11,529 nt of DNA from Pseudomonadota bacterium (lineage in GTDB: Bacteria; Pseudomonadota; Alphaproteobacteria; Sphingomonadales; Sphingomonadaceae), in contig JAFAEG010000029.1 in the NCBI GenBank assembly GCA_023424095.1, positions 1-11,529 on the forward strand, in the 5' to 3' direction. Positions 1-7,578 of the stretch are shown here, in pieces. Under the pieces are notes generated by a model. It was not told where the DNA came from and made no database searches. It saw nothing but the letters and a program-made list of their open reading frames with translations. The translations under genes and the position numbers were made by a program. Position 1 is the stretch's first letter. Each line of letters opens with the position of its first letter.

Positions 1-1
1 T

Positions 2-1687
<1,686 letters not shown>

Positions 1688-1696
1688 GATTCAAAA

Positions 1697-1703
1697 TCCT
1701 TCT
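1697..1703 (-). promoter_or_regulatory. Ribosome binding site of groEL
   Basis: AGAAGGA on the minus strand, 9 nt before the groEL ATG at 1687. It is a good Shine-Dalgarno match and fixes the start. Confidence 0.8.
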
Positions 1704-1708
1704 TGCTG

Positions 1709-1728
1709 GCCCGCCGTCACGGACGGGC
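1709..1728 (-). other. Hairpin 2 in the groES-groEL gap (near the groEL RBS)
   Basis: Positions 1709-1713 pair with 1724-1728, and 1714-1716 pair with 1720-1722. Together they form an 8-bp GC stem with a single bulged A (1723) and a three-base loop (1717-1719). It lies 5 nt upstream of the groEL Shine-Dalgarno sequence. Alphaproteobacterial groESL transcripts are known to be processed between the two genes (described in Agrobacterium). Whether this hairpin has that role is inference. Confidence 0.5.
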
Positions 1729-1753
1729 AAAGTTCACGAAATTCACACGGAAT

Positions 1754-1772
1754 CGCAGGGGGGCTCCCCGCG
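1754..1772 (-). other. Hairpin 1 directly after the groES stop
   Basis: CGC 1754-1756 pairs with GCG 1770-1772, and GGGG 1758-1761 pairs with CCCC 1766-1769. This gives 7 bp with a bulged A at 1757 and a 4-nt loop. It begins 7 nt after the groES stop codon on the minus strand. No T run follows, so a full terminator is unlikely. Partial attenuation or an mRNA 3'-end stabiliser for groES is possible. Confidence 0.45.
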
Positions 1773-1779
1773 CTTCAAA

Positions 1780-2067
1780 TCAGCCGACGATCCCGAGGAT
1801 GTCGCTTTCCTTCATGATCAGCAGGTCCTCGCCGTCGACTCGGACCTCGGTGCCCGACCACTTGCCGAACAGGATGCGGTCGCCGGCCTTCACGTCCAGC
1901 GGGGTCACCTTGCCGTCTTCCGACTTGGTGCCGGTGCCGGCGGAGATCACTTCACCTTCCTGCGGCTTTTCCTTGGCGGTGTCCGGGATGATGATGCCGC
2001 CGGCCGTCTTTTCCTCGGCGTCGACGCGGCGGACCAGCACGCGATCGTGCAGGGGGCGAAAAGTCAT
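1780..2067 (-). CDS. groES: Co-chaperonin GroES (10 kDa, Hsp10)
   Basis: Heptameric lid of the GroEL folding chamber, acting in the cytoplasm. It has 95 residues, the normal family length. The N-terminus FRPLHDRVLVRRV is typical. The GroEL-binding mobile loop spans about residues 16-34, with the hydrophobic contact GGIII at 23-27. The C-terminal half has the conserved VKAGDRILFGKWSGTEV pattern. I chose the ATG at 2067 over an in-frame GTG at 2100. The ATG gives the canonical N-terminus and has GAGAGGTG (2073-2080) 5 nt upstream, while the GTG lies inside the CIRCE operator. It is the first gene of groES-groEL. Expression is expected to be repressed by HrcA through CIRCE and induced by heat. 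Confidence 0.98.
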   Translation of the reverse strand: MTFRPLHDRVLVRRVDAEEKTAGGIIIPDTAKEKPQEGEVISAGTGTKSEDGKVTPLDVKAGDRILFGKWSGTEVRVDGEDLLIMKESDILGIVG

Positions 2068-2072
2068 GGATT

Positions 2073-2080
2073 CACCTCTC
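2073..2080 (-). promoter_or_regulatory. Ribosome binding site that fixes the groES start
   Basis: GAGAGGTG on the minus strand, 5 nt before the ATG at 2067. It supports the 95-residue GroES over the longer GTG-started reading. Confidence 0.8.
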
Positions 2081-2093
2081 TCGTATGAAACTT

Positions 2094-2120
2094 TTGGCAC
2101 TCACCCGCGGCGAGTGCCAG
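2094..2120 (-). promoter_or_regulatory. CIRCE operator (HrcA binding site) upstream of groESL
   Basis: The element is TTGGCACTC (2094-2102), a 9-nt spacer (2103-2111) and GAGTGCCAG (2112-2120). The consensus CIRCE is TTAGCACTC-N9-GAGTGCTAA. The spacing is exact, the core GCACTC/GAGTGC is intact and the arms pair at 8 of 9 positions. It begins about 7 nt downstream of the -10 box, over the expected start of transcription and the early leader. That is the usual location for repression by HrcA. hrcA itself is not in the window. Confidence 0.93.
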
Positions 2121-2127
2121 CACGCGG

Positions 2128-2155
2128 GATTTAGGGTGCGTGCCCGAGGCGTCAA
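2128..2155 (-). promoter_or_regulatory. groESL promoter
   Basis: On the minus strand, TTGACG (2155-2150) is followed by a 16-nt spacer and TAAATC (2133-2128). Transcription would start near 2121, at the edge of CIRCE. The -35 context CCCTTGACG also resembles the CTTG -35 core of alphaproteobacterial RpoH (sigma-32) promoters, so dual housekeeping and heat-shock recognition is possible. The box assignment is by eye. Confidence 0.65.
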
Positions 2156-2244
2156 GGGGCGGCCGGCGCTTCCTGCCAAATGGTGATGCCGCCTTCGCAT
2201 TTACACCCCCGCCCGCCGCGTCTAGCCATCGGCTGACCGATCCT

Positions 2245-2253
2245 GGAGTGAGG
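2245..2253 (+). promoter_or_regulatory. Ribosome binding site that fixes the sppA start
   Basis: GGAGTGAGG is purine-rich, and its final GAGG lies 6 nt before the ATG at 2260. It supports that start over the in-frame GTG at 2140, which falls inside the divergent groESL promoter. Confidence 0.7.
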
Positions 2254-2259
2254 CGAAAA

Positions 2260-4122
2260 ATGACGTTCCTGCGCGGCCTGTGGAAAGTGGTGGTCGCGAT
2301 CAAGGACGGCCTGTCGCTGATCTTCCTGATCCTGTTCTTCGGCCTGCTCTATGTCGTCCTGTCGGCGACTCCGCATGCCGGCGGCCCCACCCGCGGCGCG
2401 CTGGCGCTGACCATCGACGGGCCGATTGTCGAGCAGCCGGCCGAGGTGAACCCGTTCACCGGCCCGGCGCCGCGCGAATATCGCCGGGCAGAGCTGGTCC
2501 ATGCGCTCGACGTCGCCGCGCAGGACCCGCGGATCGAGGCGGTGGCGCTGGATCTCGATATCTTCGCCGGCGGGCGGCAGACCGCGATCAGCGACATCGG
2601 CGCGGCAATCCGGCGGGTGCGTGCGGCGGGCAAGAAGGTGGTCGCCTACGCCACCGCTTATGACGACGACACCTATCAACTGGCCGCGCAGGCCGACGAA
2701 ATCTGGCTGAACCCGATGGGGGCGGTGATCATCGCCGGGCCGGGGGGCACGAACCTTTATTATGCCGGCCTGCTGGAGCGGCTGGGGATCACCGCCAACA
2801 TCTACCGGGTCGGCACCTTCAAGGCCGCGGTCGAGCCCTGGTCGCGCAGCGACATGTCGCCCGAGGCGCGGCAGGCGAACCAGGCGCTGGCCGATGCTTT
2901 GTGGAGCCAGTGGCAGGAGGAAGTCGGCCGCGCCCGGCCGAACGCGCAGCTCGCCGCTTATGTCGGCGCGCCGGGCGATGCGATCCAGCGCACCAATGGC
3001 GACATGGCCGAGGCGGCGCGAACGGCCGGACTGATCGACCGGATCGGCGACAAGAGTGCGTTCAAGGCGCGCATGGCCGAACTGGTCGGGGTCGGCGAGG
3101 ACGGGCTACCCGGCAGCTTCCGGGCGGTGCTCTACGACAGCCTGCTGATCCGCACGCCCTTGCTGGGCCGCGGCGGCAATATCGGCGTGCTGACCGTGGC
3201 CGGCGAGATCGTCGATGGCGAGGCGGGGCCGGGCACGGCTGGCGCCGAGACGATCGTGCAGGCGCTGGAAGCGGGGCTGCGCGACAACAGGCTCGGCGCC
3301 TTGGTGGTGCGGATCGATTCGCCGGGCGGATCGGCGATCGCGTCGGAGCGCATCCGCCAGGCGATCGTCAATGTCCGCGCTCGCGGCCTGCCGGTGATGG
3401 TCTCGATGGGATCGGTGGCGGCCAGCGGCGGCTATTGGATCGCGGCGGCGGGCGAGCGGATCTTCGCCGAGCCGAGCACGATCACCGGCTCGATCGGCGT
3501 GTTCGGCGTGGTGCCGAGCTTCGAAGGCGCGCTGCGCAACCTCAACATCGGCGCGGACGGGGTGCGCACGACGCCTTTGTCCGGCGAGCCCGACATCCTG
3601 CGCGGTCCTTCGGACGAGGCCGACCGCTTCCTGCAGATGGGGGTGGAAGGGACCTACCGGCGCTTCCTGACGCTCGTTTCCCAGGCGCGGCGGCTGCCCG
3701 TGGAGCGGGTGGACGAGATCGCGCAGGGGCGGGTCTGGGACGGCGGCACGGCCCGGCAACTCGGCCTGGTCGACCAGTTCGGTAGCCTGGAAGATGCGAT
3801 CCGGGCCGCGGCGGAACGGGCGCAGATCGCGGAACGCGATATCCAGCCCGTCTATCTGGAGGCGCAAGGCGACTGGCTGACGCGCTGGCTGGGCGGCGCG
3901 GTGCGGATGCGGGCGCAGGCCAATGTCTCGCCCGATCCGTTCGCCCGGCTGGCGCGGCGGCCGCAGGCGTTGATCCGGCAGGCGCTCGATGAGGCGGAGA
4001 TGCTGCTCGGCGGCGCGGCGATCCAGGCCCGCTGCCTGGAATGTCCGCCCAGCTACGATTGGCCGGGCGAGACCGAAGGCGGCGGCACGTTCGGAATGCT
4101 GATGCGGCTGTTCGGCCGCTAG
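2260..4122 (+). CDS. sppA: Signal peptide peptidase SppA, 67K type (peptidase family S49)
   Basis: Membrane-anchored serine protease that degrades signal peptides left in the membrane after secretion. It has 620 residues, matching the long, two-domain E. coli type (618 aa). A single hydrophobic anchor spans about residues 16-36. Two S49 repeats follow. The first holds the general-base Lys188 in GTFKAAVEPWSRSDMSPEA, matching E. coli K209. The second holds the nucleophile Ser389 in GSVAASGGYWIAAA, matching E. coli S409. The Lys-Ser separation (201) is almost the same as in E. coli (200), so the enzyme should be active. Further conserved blocks are RIDSPGGSAIASE and STITGSIGVFG. It is transcribed divergently from groES, with a 192-nt gap between start codons. 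The stop TAG shares the tetranucleotide CTAG with the stop of the convergent SRPBCC gene. Confidence 0.96.
   Translation: MTFLRGLWKVVVAIKDGLSLIFLILFFGLLYVVLSATPHAGGPTRGALALTIDGPIVEQPAEVNPFTGPAPREYRRAELVHALDVAAQDPRIEAVALDLDIFAGGRQTAISDIGAAIRRVRAAGKKVVAYATAYDDDTYQLAAQADEIWLNPMGAVIIAGPGGTNLYYAGLLERLGITANIYRVGTFKAAVEPWSRSDMSPEARQANQALADALWSQWQEEVGRARPNAQLAAYVGAPGDAIQRTNGDMAEAARTAGLIDRIGDKSAFKARMAELVGVGEDGLPGSFRAVLYDSLLIRTPLLGRGGNIGVLTVAGEIVDGEAGPGTAGAETIVQALEAGLRDNRLGALVVRIDSPGGSAIASERIRQAIVNVRARGLPVMVSMGSVAASGGYWIAAAGERIFAEPSTITGSIGVFGVVPSFEGALRNLNIGADGVRTTPLSGEPDILRGPSDEADRFLQMGVEGTYRRFLTLVSQARRLPVERVDEIAQGRVWDGGTARQLGLVDQFGSLEDAIRAAAERAQIAERDIQPVYLEAQGDWLTRWLGGAVRMRAQANVSPDPFARLARRPQALIRQALDEAEMLLGGAAIQARCLECPPSYDWPGETEGGGTFGMLMRLFGR
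4119..4122. other. Shared CTAG: overlapping stop codons of sppA and the SRPBCC gene
   Basis: The palindrome CTAG contains the TAG of sppA on the plus strand (4120-4122) and the TAG of the SRPBCC gene on the minus strand (4121-4119). There is no intergenic DNA and hence no separate terminator between these convergent genes. Confidence 0.95.
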
Positions 4123-5114
4123 CGCGTCTGCTGCGCCTGGCGCGCGGCCCAATCGACCGGGCCGGTGACGAAGCGGGCGCGCAATTGCTCCAGGCTGCTG
4201 CGATTGCCTTCGCGGAAGAAAGCCATCAGCCGGTCGCCCTCGGGGCCGGTCGGATAGCCGCTGCCGGTCAGGCGGACGCGGGTGCCGGTGCCGACCGCTT
4301 CAAACTCCGCGACTCCGGTGGTGCGGGCATAGGCCGCGGCATCCGGGAAGCCGGGCGGGAATTGCACGGTGCGGAAGACGAGCAGGCGGTTCGGCACCTT
4401 CGCCAGGAATTGCTGGCGGATGTTGGCCGGGTTCCCGAGCGCGGCGTTCGGCGCGTAGCTCGTCTCCATCAGGCCGTCCTCGCCCGGCACCGCCCAGGCG
4501 TGCGGCACGGCCCAGGTGCGCCACCCTTCCGGCGTCGCGAAGGCGGCATAGACCTGCTCGACCGGCGCAGGGACGATAAGCTCGTGGCTAAGGCTCCGCG
4601 TGCCGTCGGGTGCGGTCGCTTCGTTCATCGTGACGGCCGGCAGCCGGGTGTAGCGGACCGTGCCGTTCATGCGCGGCGCGTCGGTGGAGGTGGTGATCGC
4701 TTCATAGGCGTCGTCGCCAACCCGGCGCCAACTGACGGAAAGCGCGATCTGGCGGCCGTCGGCGCCGCGATAATGTTCCTCGCCGAAGTTCAGCCGGTCT
4801 GGCTCCGCGCCAAGACTGCCCTGGCTGACCCCGCCGATCGAATTGAAATAGACGAAGGCGACTCGGCCGGTGCCTGCGGCGCTGTAGAAGGTCTCGCCGC
4901 TATAGACGCCATTGCGCGCTTCGGGCGTTGCGCCGACGACGTGATGGTCGCGGATATGCTGGCCGCCATAGACGCTCTCGAAGCAATGCCGGTCGCTCTT
5001 GCCGTCGGGGAGCGTCCCTTCCCAGCAATGGCCGACGAGGAATTCGAGCGGGCGAAGCTCGGCGCGAAGCGGCGGATCGGCGGCAAAAGCGAGCGCGAGG
5101 GCGGCGAGGATCAT
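4119..5114 (-). CDS. Probable exported two-domain protein: DUF1579-like N-half, AHSA1/SRPBCC C-half
   Basis: 331 residues. The first 12 or so are hydrophobic (MILAALALAFA, then ADPP), which looks like a short signal peptide ending AFA, though it lacks the usual positive N-region. Residues about 22-157 (LEFLVGHCWEG start, beta-rich) resemble DUF1579/lipocalin-like barrels. Residues about 174-316 (LSHELIVPAPVEQVYAAFATPEGWRTWAVPHAW onwards) are a typical AHSA1-type SRPBCC domain, a fold with a deep hydrophobic ligand pocket. The only two cysteines, C30 and C44, are both in the N-terminal half and could form a disulfide if exported. The ATG at 5114 overlaps the tetR stop as ATGA, implying translational coupling, so the TetR protein probably controls it. 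A longer upstream reading would run inside tetR and is rejected. The ligand and function are unknown; the domain calls are by pattern recognition. Confidence 0.82.
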   Translation of the reverse strand: MILAALALAFAADPPLRAELRPLEFLVGHCWEGTLPDGKSDRHCFESVYGGQHIRDHHVVGATPEARNGVYSGETFYSAAGTGRVAFVYFNSIGGVSQGSLGAEPDRLNFGEEHYRGADGRQIALSVSWRRVGDDAYEAITTSTDAPRMNGTVRYTRLPAVTMNEATAPDGTRSLSHELIVPAPVEQVYAAFATPEGWRTWAVPHAWAVPGEDGLMETSYAPNAALGNPANIRQQFLAKVPNRLLVFRTVQFPPGFPDAAAYARTTGVAEFEAVGTGTRVRLTGSGYPTGPEGDRLMAFFREGNRSSLEQLRARFVTGPVDWAARQAQQTR

Positions 5115-5707
5115 GCCGGCTCCCTTTCCAGCAACAGGTCGAGATGGGCGCGCAACTGGGCCACGTTTCGGTCGAAATAGCCGACGTCGCGATGGGTGCG
5201 GGCCTGCATGACGCCGCCTTCCATCACGGTGAGGGTGAATTCGGCGAGCGCCTGGAAATCGGTGCCGGGGCGGAAGCGATCGCTGGCCTGTTCGTAGCAA
5301 GCCCGCACCGCCGCGACCCAATTGGCGAAATTCTGGGCAAGCCGCTCGCGCACGATCGGGTCCGCCTCGTGCAGCTCCAGCGCCAGACTGCCGATCGGGC
5401 AGCCATAGGTGCAGTCCGTCTCGACGATCAGATTGCGATAGAGGGCGAGCAGCTTGAACACGCGCTCGACCGGGTCCGGCTCGTCACCCCAGGCGGGCTG
5501 CAGCAGCATCGGCTCGATTCCGTCGCGATAGGCCTCGAGCACGGCGATCAGCACGTCCTGCTTGCCCGGGAAGAAATGATAGAGGCTGCCGCTGTTCAGC
5601 TGCGTGCGCGAGAGGATGTCGGCGATCGAGGTCGAACCGTAACCCTTCTGCCAGAACAGCTCCATCGCGGCTTCGACGATCTTCGAACGGGTGTCCTTGG
5701 GTGCCAT
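5111..5707 (-). CDS. TetR/AcrR-family transcriptional regulator
   Basis: One-component DNA-binding repressor type, 198 residues. The N-terminal helix-turn-helix spans about residues 9-56: IVEAAMELFWQKGYGSTSIADI, then LNSGSLYHFFPGKQDVL, with the classic GSLYHFF recognition-helix pattern. The ligand-binding half (60-198) includes a Cys-x3-Cys pair (C99, C103) in DCTYGCPIGSLALEL. This resembles the GCxxGxLAxE motif common in one TetR C-terminal subfamily. It is followed without a gap by the SRPBCC gene (ATGA overlap) and is divergent from purT across 75 nt. No Shine-Dalgarno sequence is visible before the ATG. A consensus TTGACA at 5738-5743 would place the transcript start at or next to the ATG. 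The likely targets are its own operon and possibly purT. The inducer is unknown. Confidence 0.93.
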   Translation of the reverse strand: MAPKDTRSKIVEAAMELFWQKGYGSTSIADILSRTQLNSGSLYHFFPGKQDVLIAVLEAYRDGIEPMLLQPAWGDEPDPVERVFKLLALYRNLIVETDCTYGCPIGSLALELHEADPIVRERLAQNFANWVAAVRACYEQASDRFRPGTDFQALAEFTLTVMEGGVMQARTHRDVGYFDRNVAQLRAHLDLLLEREPA

Positions 5708-5713
5708 GAACGC

Positions 5714-5743
5714 GGCTTAGTTGAATAGTCAATCAAGTGTCAA
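5714..5743 (-). promoter_or_regulatory. Candidate tetR promoter with embedded inverted repeat
   Basis: On the minus strand, a perfect -35 TTGACA (5743-5738) is followed by a 17-18-nt spacer and CTAAGC or TAAGCC, a weak -10 (5720-5714). Within the spacer, TTGA-N4-TCAA type symmetry appears at 5721-5732 (10 of 12 positions symmetric), along with repeated TTGA words. That is a plausible site for TetR autorepression. The -10 is poor, so confidence is limited. Confidence 0.4.
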
Positions 5744-5782
5744 GCGGTTGCCCGTGCGGGGCCCGCGCACTAGCGACGCGGC

Positions 5783-6958
5783 ATGAGCCATATCGCCACC
5801 ATCTTGCTGCTCGGGTCCGGGGAATTGGGCCGGGAATTCGTCATCTCCGCCAAGCGGCTGGGCGCGCGGGTGATCGCCTGCGATTCCTATGACGATGCAC
5901 CGGCGATGCAGCTGGCGGACGGGCGGGAAGTGTTTGCGATGCTGGACGGCGCGGCGATCCGCGCGGCGGTGGAGAAGCATCGGCCGGACTATATCGTGCC
6001 GGAGATCGAGGCGATCCGCACCGAGGAGCTGGAGGCGCTGGAAAGCGAGGGCTGGCACGTCGTGCCCTCGGCGCGGGCGGCGGCGATGACGATGAACCGC
6101 GACGCAATCCGCGGGCTGGCGGCGGAGACTTTGGGGCTTCGGACGTCGCGCTACCGCTTTGCGGAAAGCCTGGAGGAGGTGCGCGAAGGCGCGGCGCATA
6201 CCGGCCTGCCCTGCGTCATCAAGCCAGTCATGTCCTCGTCCGGAAAGGGCCAGTCGACGGTGCGCGACGAAGGCGCGCTGGAGGCGGCGTGGGATTATGC
6301 CGTCGCCAACATGCGCGGCGACCGGGCCCGGGTGATCGTCGAGGAGTTTATCGCCTTCGATTATGAGATCACTCTGCTCACCGTGCGGACCCGCGACGGG
6401 GTGATCTTCTGCCCGCCGGTCGGCCATGTGCAGGACAAAGGCGATTATCGCGAAAGCTGGCAGCCGGCAGCGATGTCCGCGACGGCGCTGCAGGCCGCGC
6501 AGGATATGGCGCGGGCGGTGGTGGACGATCTGGGCGGCTATGGGCTGTTCGGCGTGGAATTCTTCGTGGCCGGCGACGAGGCGATCTTTTCGGAGCTTTC
6601 GCCCCGGCCGCACGACACCGGCATGGTGACCTCGATCAGCCAGGAACTGAGCGAGTTCGACCTGCACGCGCGGGCGATATTGGGCCTGCCGATCCCCGAC
6701 GTGGGCTTTCGCGGCCCCGCCGCCTCGGCAGTGATCCTGGCGGACCGGGAAGCGAGCGACTTCGGCTTCGCGGGGCTGAGCGAGGCGCTTGCTCTGAGCT
6801 CAGCGGAAGCGCCGGTCGATGTGCGGCTGTTCGGCAAGCCCGTCACGCGCCCGAACCGGCGGATGGGCGTGGCGCTGGCGCGGGCGGAAAATGTCGAAGC
6901 GGCGCGCGCGCTGGCGCTCGCGGCGGCAGCGAAGGTGCGGATCGACTACCGGTCGTAG
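5783..6958 (+). CDS. purT: Formate-dependent phosphoribosylglycinamide formyltransferase (GAR transformylase 2)
   Basis: Cytoplasmic ATP-grasp enzyme of purine synthesis. It makes formyl-GAR from GAR, formate and ATP (formyl phosphate intermediate), bypassing the folate-dependent PurN route. It has 391 residues, the usual length. The N-terminal nucleotide-fold motif is LLLGSGELGRE (residues 8-18). IVPEIEAIRTEELE and the ATP-grasp signature MSSSGKGQ (150-157) follow. Further blocks are FDYEITLLTVRT, PVGHVQDKGDYRESWQP and the metal/ATP-site SPRPHDTGMV (from residue 273). The C-terminal part is RLFGKPVTRPNRRMGVALA. All key blocks match E. coli PurT. No other pur gene is nearby, and the gene stands alone, divergent from tetR. 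Its last 13 nt overlap the end of the convergent TRIC gene. No strong Shine-Dalgarno sequence precedes the ATG. Confidence 0.97.
   Translation: MSHIATILLLGSGELGREFVISAKRLGARVIACDSYDDAPAMQLADGREVFAMLDGAAIRAAVEKHRPDYIVPEIEAIRTEELEALESEGWHVVPSARAAAMTMNRDAIRGLAAETLGLRTSRYRFAESLEEVREGAAHTGLPCVIKPVMSSSGKGQSTVRDEGALEAAWDYAVANMRGDRARVIVEEFIAFDYEITLLTVRTRDGVIFCPPVGHVQDKGDYRESWQPAAMSATALQAAQDMARAVVDDLGGYGLFGVEFFVAGDEAIFSELSPRPHDTGMVTSISQELSEFDLHARAILGLPIPDVGFRGPAASAVILADREASDFGFAGLSEALALSSAEAPVDVRLFGKPVTRPNRRMGVALARAENVEAARALALAAAAKVRIDYRS
6946..6958. other. 13-bp tail-to-tail overlap of purT and the TRIC gene
   Basis: CTAC-CGGTC-GTAG contains the TAG of purT (6956-6958, plus) and the TAG of the TRIC gene (6948-6946, minus). 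The two 4-bp arms are exact inverted copies. The coding ends overlap, leaving no space for a classic terminator. Confidence 0.93.
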
Positions 6959-7575
6959 CCGGGCAGCGCCCAGCCGCGCATAATCGCGACGGCGCGTAGC
7001 CCGAAACCGGCAGCAAAGGCGATCAGGCCGGCCGCCGCCACCGGCAGGCCCGCGAGAATCAGGCCGACGGTGAGCGCGGCCGACAAGGCGGCGGCGGTGA
7101 CATAGAGTTCGGGGCGCATCAGGATCGACGGCTCGCCCGCCAGCACATCACGGATGATGCCGCCGAGACAGGCGGTCAGCACCCCCATGCCGATCGCTGG
7201 AATCGGCGCGACGCCAAAGGCGAGGCCCTTGGCCGCGCCGAAGCTCGCATAAGCCGCGAGGCCGCCAGCATCGAGCCAGTCGAGCAACTTGCCCTCGAGC
7301 AGCCGGCGCGGGAGCAGCCAGACCAGCATGGCGGCGCCGAGGCAGACCAGCAGCATCGCATTCTGCCCGATCCAGAAGACCGGGGCGCCGATCAGCAGGT
7401 CGCGCGTGGTGCCGCCGCCGACCCCGGTGATCACCCCGAAGAACAGGAAGGTGACCAGGGTCTGCTGCTTCTTGGCGGCGAGCAAGGCGCCGGACGCGGC
7501 GAAGACGAAGACGCCGGCATAATCGAGCCAGGCCAGAGCGGGGCTGAGCGTCTCGAGAATGCGGGCGGGGTCCAT
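6946..7575 (-). CDS. TRIC-family (UPF0126, YicG-like) membrane cation channel
   Basis: Integral inner-membrane protein of 209 residues, the normal length for prokaryotic TRIC channels, which form trimers with about seven helices and conduct monovalent cations. The duplicated family signature is clear: GVGGGTTRDLL at about 51-61 and LGGIIRDVL at about 137-145, each following a hydrophobic segment. The alternation of hydrophobic stretches (16-32, 40-52, 71-88, 101-120, 125-140, 156-174, 178-195) fits seven helices. The start ATG at 7575 lies 3 nt after the stop of the PepSY gene, with GAAGGG upstream inside that gene. It is the last gene of the minus-strand run, and its stop overlaps the purT end. 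The physiological ion is unknown; bacterial members remain mostly uncharacterised in vivo. Confidence 0.92.
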   Translation of the reverse strand: MDPARILETLSPALAWLDYAGVFVFAASGALLAAKKQQTLVTFLFFGVITGVGGGTTRDLLIGAPVFWIGQNAMLLVCLGAAMLVWLLPRRLLEGKLLDWLDAGGLAAYASFGAAKGLAFGVAPIPAIGMGVLTACLGGIIRDVLAGEPSILMRPELYVTAAALSAALTVGLILAGLPVAAAGLIAFAAGFGLRAVAIMRGWALPGYDR

Positions 7576-7578
7576 GGC

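Noticed and set aside
2068..2100. Longer GroES from a GTG at 2100
   Set aside because: It would start inside CIRCE and add 11 residues absent from the family. The ATG at 2067 has a good ribosome binding site.
2200..2228. Possible sppA promoter TTTACA-N17-TAGCCA
   Set aside because: The -35 matches well but the -10 is poor; too weak to annotate by eye.
2140..2259. Longer SppA from a GTG at 2140
   Set aside because: It overlaps the groESL promoter. The ATG at 2260 has a ribosome binding site and starts just before the membrane anchor.
3106..4152. Long minus-strand open frame opposite sppA
   Set aside because: Low-complexity Arg/Pro/His/Ala translation antisense to a clear peptidase; no recognisable motif or ribosome binding site.
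4041..5180. Plus-strand open frame opposite the SRPBCC gene
   Set aside because: Arg/Ala-rich shadow frame. The minus-strand reading has coherent domains and an ATGA junction with tetR.
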